From Rhizobium redzepovicii (GTDB lineage Bacteria > Pseudomonadota > Alphaproteobacteria > Rhizobiales > Rhizobiaceae), in assembly GCF_019793435.1 (NCBI RefSeq), contig NZ_JAILYH010000020.1, positions 85,108-149,107 on the forward strand: DNA of 64,000 nt. Reading direction: 5' to 3'. Under the pieces are notes generated by a model, which did no database searches, had not been told where the DNA came from, and saw nothing but the letters and a program-made list of their open reading frames with translations. How positions within the stretch are numbered: the first letter of the stretch is position 1; every line of letters begins with the position of its first letter. The position numbers and the translations under genes were made by a program. This document shows, in pieces, positions 58,803 to 64,000 of this stretch.

Positions 58803-59714
58803 ATGGACATCACCGACTCCGGAGTGAAGATCCGCCACCTTCAAATATTACGGGAGGTCATGCGCGCCGGCTCGGAAAGGCTCGCAGCGCAGATGTTGCG
58901 AATAACCCAGCCGGCGGTCAGCCAAAACATCAAGCAGCTAGAGGAGACTGTCGGCTTCGCACTCTTTCGCCGGGAAAACAACAGGTTGATCCCCACCGTC
59001 AAGGCATGGGAATTTCTACGCACAATCGACGCGGCGTTTGCCGGACTTGATCGGATCGGACCGTCAATCGACTTCCTGCGGAGCAACGATACGCGAATGA
59101 TCGGCATCGCGGCGCCAAGCGCTTTCTCCTTCGCGACCTTGCCGAAAGTGGTCAAAAGGCTTCGGGAGAGAAGCCGCTCTTACGCCGTTCAGGTGAAAAC
59201 AGGAACCTATCAGCAGATTGCAGATCATGTGTTAAACGGCCGCTCGGATCTTGGCATCTCCCGATTGCCTCTTGATGAGCGCATTCTTGATTGGATGCCG
59301 GTCGGCTCAGCCACCAACGTATGTCTTTTTCCGGTCAACCATCGATTTGCGGCACAGCAGCTTGTTACTGCCGAAGATCTTGCCGGTGAGGCGATCATCG
59401 ACATCGACCCGCAATTTGCCTCTCACCAAATGAGCGTCAATGCCCTTCGGTATATGGGAACCGCTCCTGACATCGCCGTGGAATATGACGCCAATGGCAA
59501 TGACATTGGCTATGTCATGACAGGGATCGGCGTCTCGATTACGAACGAGATTATTGCGAGCGAATATGCTGAATTCGACGTTGCATTCCGCGAATTTCAG
59601 CCAGGGGCAACATATCACTACGTCGTCGTTTGGCAAAAAGATCGAAAGCTGAGTGATAGCCTAAGATTTGCATTGGAAGAGATAGTCGCGGCTTTGACAG
59701 ATCGGGCTGCTTGA
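58803..59714 (+). CDS. LysR family transcriptional regulator
   Basis: 303 residues from ATG 58803. The N-terminal helix-turn-helix is IRHLQILREVMRAGSERLAA with QMLRITQPAVSQNIKQLEET. The substrate-binding domain follows from about 95. OccR and NocR, which control opine transport in Agrobacterium, share this arrangement of a LysR gene divergent from an amino-acid/opine transporter. The ligand is probably the transported solute. Confidence 0.9.
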   Translation: MDITDSGVKIRHLQILREVMRAGSERLAAQMLRITQPAVSQNIKQLEETVGFALFRRENNRLIPTVKAWEFLRTIDAAFAGLDRIGPSIDFLRSNDTRMIGIAAPSAFSFATLPKVVKRLRERSRSYAVQVKTGTYQQIADHVLNGRSDLGISRLPLDERILDWMPVGSATNVCLFPVNHRFAAQQLVTAEDLAGEAIIDIDPQFASHQMSVNALRYMGTAPDIAVEYDANGNDIGYVMTGIGVSITNEIIASEYAEFDVAFREFQPGATYHYVVVWQKDRKLSDSLRFALEEIVAALTDRAA

Positions 59715-60274
59715 CGATCGCATCGAGGTATGACCCTCGCACCGGAAAACAGATGTTGCGAGTTCATGCTGAACCGCGAGTTGTGCGCGTAAGCTTAGAG
59801 CGGGATGATTTTAGGTAGACCCGTGAGAAGGATTCCCTATGACGCAAATCGGATTCATCCTTCTGGCCGGTCAGGAGGCTGAGCTGGATGGCGAGACCTG
59901 TTTCGAATAACCGCGAGAAGTTGTAGAAGCGGTGATACAGGAGGGGTGTGGTGCCGGGCGGCGTCCAAGCGCTTCCGCATTGGCATCAGCATCGCGATCG
60001 ATTGGGTGCGGCGCGTGACGCGACGGACAGCGCAGCCCGGCAGGATGAGTAGCCACAAGCCGCGAACGGCGGTGGCTTACCTAAGCCACCGAGCAGATAG
60101 TTGCGCCATATCGTAGAAGAACATCGCGACAATCGGAACTGCGTCGGTTGGCAGAAGCGGACCGGTTGTTTGTGCGATCATTGGTGCCATGTTCTCTTTA
60201 AGTGATTCTGCAGTTATCTTAAAATGGCGGATGACACTTCAATTGGACGCAATATCGACTAGAGCAAATCCTGT
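59715..60274. other. Intergenic stretch with a rhizobial-type repeat, no gene
   Basis: No convincing gene. GAGCGGGATGATTTTAGG near 59798 and CGGATTCATCC near 59850 form a rough inverted pair, like the short mosaic repeats (RIME type) common between rhizobial genes; identity is not certain. The rest is GC-rich without matches. Confidence 0.4.
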
Positions 60275-60400
60275 TCAATCCGGGTCATATCCAGCAGCCC
60301 TGAAGTAGTTTGCGCATTCTGTCGGCGTGAAGCGGAGCATCAATGCGCCTAGGACGTCCCATAGAGCATCGATCTTTCGTTCCGCGCCCTCCGTGGTTGA
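60275..60400 (-). pseudogene. C-terminal relic of an IS630-family transposase
   Basis: The minus strand ends with ALWDVLGALMLRFTPTECAN and YFRAAGYDPD followed by TGA. This is the usual C terminus of IS630-type transposases (PTECANYF.AAGYDP). Only about 40 residues remain; the catalytic DDE part is absent. Confidence 0.75.
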
Positions 60401-60443
60401 CTGCGGCCCCTAAACCGGGACCGCGTGCCGGTGGCGACGGAAG

Positions 60444-60650
60444 CTATGAGATCACATGCTCAATGCGCTCGAGGTGGTGCTGAGGCACGATCTGAAGGGG
60501 TTCCTCGGCCGCTGCGATTTCCTCGACCGTAAGTCCGGTGGCGATGGCCAGGTCCTCAAGGCTGTAGCCCTTCGCAATCCTGGCTTTGCGGCGACGAGCG
60601 GCTGCGGAGGTGTTGTCGGCGGTAGCAAATTGATCCATTCCAAACTCCAA
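60444..60650 (-). CDS. Small helix-turn-helix protein
   Basis: 64-68 residues; ATG 60650 or 60638 (MDQFATADN). AARRRKARIAKGYSLEDLAI and ATGLTVEEIAAAEE form a short XRE-like domain. It has no partner gene and may be a small regulator or a remnant. Codon use is normal. Confidence 0.55.
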   Translation of the reverse strand: MEFGMDQFATADNTSAAARRRKARIAKGYSLEDLAIATGLTVEEIAAAEEPLQIVPQHHLERIEHVIS

Positions 60651-60890
60651 ATCACGTTGATGTAGCGGCTGAGGGGGATCTGTCCCCGATGGGTTGGCTC
60701 CTTCGTGGTGCCGACTCGGTCAGAGGTTAGCCGCAACCTGCCGAGCCGCTTGGTTTCTCTTCGCAGACGACGCTCTTGCGTGGCTTCCGCCGCGATCTTG
60801 TTCTGCGTTCGGATGCCGAGCGCTCCTGCATTAGCGCTGTTGTTCTAGTCCTGCTTTCTATGACAATCAATCCATGGGTTTGCTCATAGG

Positions 60891-61069
60891 CACACGACGA
60901 GCCGTACCAACTGCCTGGGAAGAATTGTCCGCTACTGATTAACTGCGGTCGCAGATATGCCTTGCGCGATCTCATCGTCGAAGTGAACCATCTCGCCCGA
61001 GGCCATGTGCAGCGCGTCCGCGACATCGCCGAAGCGCGCCTCACCATAACGGAGGCCGGAACTTATTGA
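60891..61069 (+). other. Protein-like frame without start codon
   Basis: From just after a TAG at 60888 to TGA 61067-61069 the plus strand reads like real protein (HDEPYQLPGKNCPLLINCGR, then YALRDLIVEVNHLARGHVQR) but has no ATG, GTG or good ribosome site. It may be the tail of a broken gene. The opposite-strand frame of 106 codons looks like a shadow. Confidence 0.3.
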
Positions 61070-61112
61070 ATCGGCGCCCGTTCGTAAGGACCGACATTAG
61101 GAGGATCTCACC

Positions 61113-61289
61113 ATGGCAACCACATCCAAAGCCCGCAGCCAGGATCGTGCTCGCGTCGCAGGTGGTCAGGATCACGAGGTGAAGTACGAAGCCCGGAAGG
61201 AAGGCATTTCCAAGGAAGCGGTGAAGAAGACCGTGAAGAACGTAGGCAACAGTCGCAAGAAGGTCGAAGCCGAACTCGACCGGCACTAA
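61113..61289 (+). CDS. DUF3606 domain small protein
   Basis: 58 residues from ATG 61113 with AGGAGG 6-12 bases upstream. SQDRARVAGGQDHEVKYEAR followed by KEGISKEAVKKTVKNVGN matches DUF3606, a short helical family common in rhizobia and often stress-linked; no biochemical role is known. It is basic and lacks cysteine. Confidence 0.8.
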   Translation: MATTSKARSQDRARVAGGQDHEVKYEARKEGISKEAVKKTVKNVGNSRKKVEAELDRH

Positions 61290-62174
61290 TCCGGGTTGGA
61301 GAGTTCAACCGTGAGGGTCCGCAGCCATAAAGTCAGCGGCGGAAACAGCCGCTGAAAGTCTGGCTCCGACGGATCATAACGCAGCGGCGGAAGGCGCCTG
61401 ACTGCAGGAGTTGACGACCCCGCAGGAAGCGTTTCGGAGCAAGGCTATCGAAGCTGCGGGATACAGCGCCGTCGAGCAAAGCCAAAAGTATTGGGACGCC
61501 GGAGCGTTTCTTGCAAAGGGGCGGAGCCGCATCGCATGAGGAAGGGGCTGGCGAGCGAACCCAACGAGCTCCAAAGTCGCGATACGCGACGGCGTCGGCT
61601 GACTTTACCTGCAGAACAGAATTCAGAGGCCGACAGACCGTGGGGCACCGCGTGCGGACGCCGGTCCCGACCGGTCCGTTCAATCGACTTCTAGAAGCTG
61701 CCATCCCGTTTTTGGGACCGGCCAGCATCGTCGATCTTCTCGTGCTCACTGCGCTGAATAGGAAGCGCGGTCGGTATTAAGCCATTCTCCCGTAACGCCA
61801 AAGGCGAGCGGCGGAGCGCCGATCAATCGCCCGAGTCGGGTCTCCAGTGTTTGAAACGATGCTCAGGGAAGCGGTCGACGTGAACCTCGCTTAAATCCTG
61901 CGGAGTATTCCATTGCCGACATGGCAGTCGATCAGATCCCGAAACAGGCTTAGCGAGTGCCACGTGCATCGTCGTCCCGATGTGGACTGTAGACTAGCTT
62001 CCTGCATAGGGCGATGCGATCCTGAGTTGCGTTCATGTGTCCTCTCCTTCGCGACGGAGAGACCCTAAGCTATGCCGACTAGGCGGCCGCTATGGTGCCG
62101 GAAACGTTGGCAAAGTCGGTTAATCGGCATAGTTTGCTGGTCAGCATAAACGTGCTTTTGCCGCGCGCGGCAAA
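61290..62174. other. Stretch without recognisable genes
   Basis: About 880 bases. Short protein-like runs (for example TTPQEAFRSKAIEAAGYSAV near 61410 and EAAIPFLGPASIVDLLVLTA near 61695) suggest eroded genes, but no complete gene or family can be named. Confidence 0.4.
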
Positions 62175-62229
62175 ATGCAGTTTGAAGCAGCGTCGCGATC
62201 GTCGCCCAAGTCCTGCCGCCGCCTTCCGA

Positions 62230-62480
62230 GCCGGGTTCATAATGCCGGATTTCCGACGTTTGAAGCAAGGGTCACCTATCCCTTCCATCCACTGGTTGAC
62301 CAAACCGTCTTGGTAACCGGCAGCCATGAGCACGAAGGCGTTCACTATCTGCTCATTCTGGCACACGGTGGTTCATTTCAAATTCCGGCATGGATGTTTG
62401 ATCCTGCGGCAAGTTCGATCGAGATCGTAGCTGCGCCGCGCCTTTCGGCAACCAAACTCGTTGAACTGCGCGCCAAGCTT
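62230..62480 (+). pseudogene. Fragment of a recombinase-associated small protein
   Basis: VTYPFHPLVDQTVLVTGSHE, VHYLLILAHGGSFQIPAWMF and SSIEIVAAPRLSATKLVELR read as one protein in a frame open from ATG 62175. It resembles small proteins encoded beside serine recombinases on rhizobial plasmids (DUF5372-like). After about 62480 the frame enters recombinase sequence in another frame, so the 3' end is lost in a junction. Confidence 0.55.
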
Positions 62481-62520
62481 TGTTGCCTGACTATTCCGTT
62501 GCGGTCGCTGCGGTCGCCGA

Positions 62521-63579
62521 TTGCACATTCAATACTCCGGGAAAGGCGGCAATACGCAGCGATATGTTTGTCGCGGCACGTTCGGCGCCATGGCGGTCGG
62601 CAACTGTATCGGGTTCGGCGGCATGCGGGTCGATCGGGCCGTGGCGCAGGAGGTGCTCGAGCGATTGCAACCTCTGGGAATCGAGGCGGCCTTGCGGGCA
62701 ATGGAGGCGCACACGCAGCGTCATAGCGACAATCAACAGCAACTCGAGAACTTAATCAAGCAAGCACAATACGAGGCTGCCAGGGCGCGCCGCCAGTATG
62801 ATGCTGTCGATCCGGGCAATCGGTTGGTCGCCGGCGAACTGGAGCGGCGCTGGAATGAGAAGCTGATCCTATTGCGTGATCTCGAGGTCCAGTTCGAGAT
62901 GCTCTCGACCGACCGTAACACGCCTGCTTTATCGGCCGACGACCGTACAAGATTGATGATGCTCGGTAGCGATCTATAATAAGGCATGGGACAGGTCCCG
63001 ACGCGTCTATCGAGACACGCGAAAAGATCATTCGGCTGCTGATCAAAGAAATCATTGTCGATACCGTTGACGACACATTGGCGCTCGTCATTCATTGGCA
63101 GGGTGGCGATCACACCCGGATGACGGTGAAGAAAAACAAGATCGGCCAGACCCGCTGGGCAGTTAAGGCTGATGTTGTCGATCTCGTTCGCAACTTGGCG
63201 AGGCAGTTGCCCGATTTGTCGATCGCAGCAATCTTGAATCGATCCGGCAAGCGGACAGGGCATGGCGCCAGCTGGACGCGAAGCCACGTCTGCAGTCTTC
63301 GCAACATCCACGGCATCTCCGTCTATCGAGAAGGTGAACGGGCCGAACGCGGTGAGAGAACCCTCGACGAGGCCGCCGACATTCTAAAGGTGAGTCGAGC
63401 TACCGCCTACCGGATGGTCAGCAGCGGTGTCCTTCCCGCTCGCCAGTTATGCACCGGAGCGCCGTGGATCATCCAGCTTTCCGACCTTCAACACGAAACC
63501 GTGCGCCGCGAAGCCGATGCCAGGCGATCCCGGCGTCCGATATCTCAGGATCCGGTTCAAAATCCTCTTTTATTATAAG
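62521..63579 (+). pseudogene. C-terminal part of a large serine recombinase, frameshifted
   Basis: The first frame (LHIQYSGKGGNTQRYVCRG, then CIGFGGMRVDRAVAQEVLER and a coiled coil QYDAVDPGNRLVAGELERRW) is the zinc-ribbon and coiled-coil part of large serine recombinases. Near 62980 it stops; the following frame continues REKIIRLLIKEIIVDTVDDT, RLTG-like helices and, near 63360, ERTLDEAADILKVSRATAYR, an excisionase-like helix-turn-helix. The N-terminal catalytic resolvase domain is missing. It is a relic of an integrated element. Confidence 0.75.
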
Positions 63580-64000
63580 GACATCATCAGATGAGGAGTA
63601 TGTCGCGCCCTCGTCACCTTCAGCAAACAGGCTATTTTTTCTTAACGCCTGGGGCTTGATTGCCCGCTCAACATGTGGAGTCCACTTCGACGCGGCCGTC
63701 TTTCAGGAAGCGCTCGAAGATATCGCGGCGCGATATGGAATAGCGGAGAGCTCCGCGAGTTTTGATTTTCCGGGTAACGCCCCTTAGCCACGAACAGGCA
63801 CATGATCCTTGGCGCGATTTGAAGTCCACGTGAATTCCCTTGTCCCCAGCGCAACCGTCGACATTTCTCGCAGATGTCGGGCATCCGCCACTTTTGTCAG
63901 GTTTGTCGTGATTGGAACGTTTTGTTCGCCGGTCTCTCCGTCAAATACACATCAACCTGCCCTCAACCCGCCCATTGATAAAAGAAAATCATCTTCTTGG
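63580..64000. other. Right window end, no convincing gene
   Basis: A short run (FDAAVFQEALEDIAARYGIA near 63688) could be an eroded transposase piece but is too short to assign. The last 100 bases are AT-richer and may precede a gene outside the window. Confidence 0.4.

Noticed and set aside
59798..59860. Assignment as a defined RIME element
   Set aside because: The inverted halves match only partly and I cannot verify the family without a search, so it is mentioned only as a rough repeat.

Overview
The window reads as a high-GC alphaproteobacterial replicon of the Rhizobium/Sinorhizobium/Agrobacterium type, very probably a conjugative plasmid. The basis is a complete VirB-type type IV secretion operon, a rhizobial traC-traD-traG / oriT / traA transfer block, DUF1173, DUF2493, DUF736 and ArdC accessory genes, and solute transporters of rhizobial type. 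No replication genes, rRNA, tRNA or CRISPR arrays were seen.

Layout. (1) 1-9.3 kb: a catabolic region. A truncated zinc alcohol dehydrogenase and a phosphoglycerate-mutase-like gene lie on the minus strand. A sugar-type ABC operon on the plus strand follows (binding protein, double ATPase, two permeases, a second alcohol dehydrogenase, a small monooxygenase, a type II NADH dehydrogenase). Three promoters here share one 16-bp element over their -35 boxes. (2) 9.6-16.1 kb: an AraC regulator, a chemoreceptor and a PAS-GGDEF-EAL protein. (3) 16.8-19.4 kb: an intact IS66 element with a perfect 8-bp target duplication, next to a degraded groEL fragment. (4) 19.9-32.5 kb: ArdC, a broken luxR, an RctA-like repressor and the divergent operon trbM-like/virB1-virB11. 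(5) 32.5-41.1 kb: a mosaic of small accessory genes, two toxin-antitoxin loci (one broken), an orphan antitoxin and unusual palindromes. (6) 41.1-48.4 kb: traG-traD-traC, oriT and the traA relaxase-helicase. (7) 48.4-54 kb: an uncharacterised methyltransferase / AraC / MFS / unknown-protein cluster. (8) 54-59.7 kb: a hairpin-rich leader before an XRE regulator, a CapA-like phosphoesterase, and an amino-acid ABC transporter without its ATPase, divergent from a LysR gene. (9) 59.7-64 kb: transposase and serine-recombinase relics with a few small genes.

How it works together. TraA should nick the minus strand at oriT, TraC and TraD assist, TraG couples the relaxosome to the VirB channel, and the RctA-like repressor probably keeps the virB operon silent. 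From the orientation of the oriT hairpin and core, the 43.6 to 33 kb side should enter the recipient first. In that leading region five plus-strand small genes (or their operon heads) are each preceded, 55-106 bp upstream of the start codon, by a palindrome. Those genes use the transferred strand as template, so the palindromes could be single-stranded-DNA promoters for immediate expression in the recipient. This hypothesis, the uncharacterised 49-54 kb cluster and the hairpin-rich leader at 54.1 kb are the observations most worth following.
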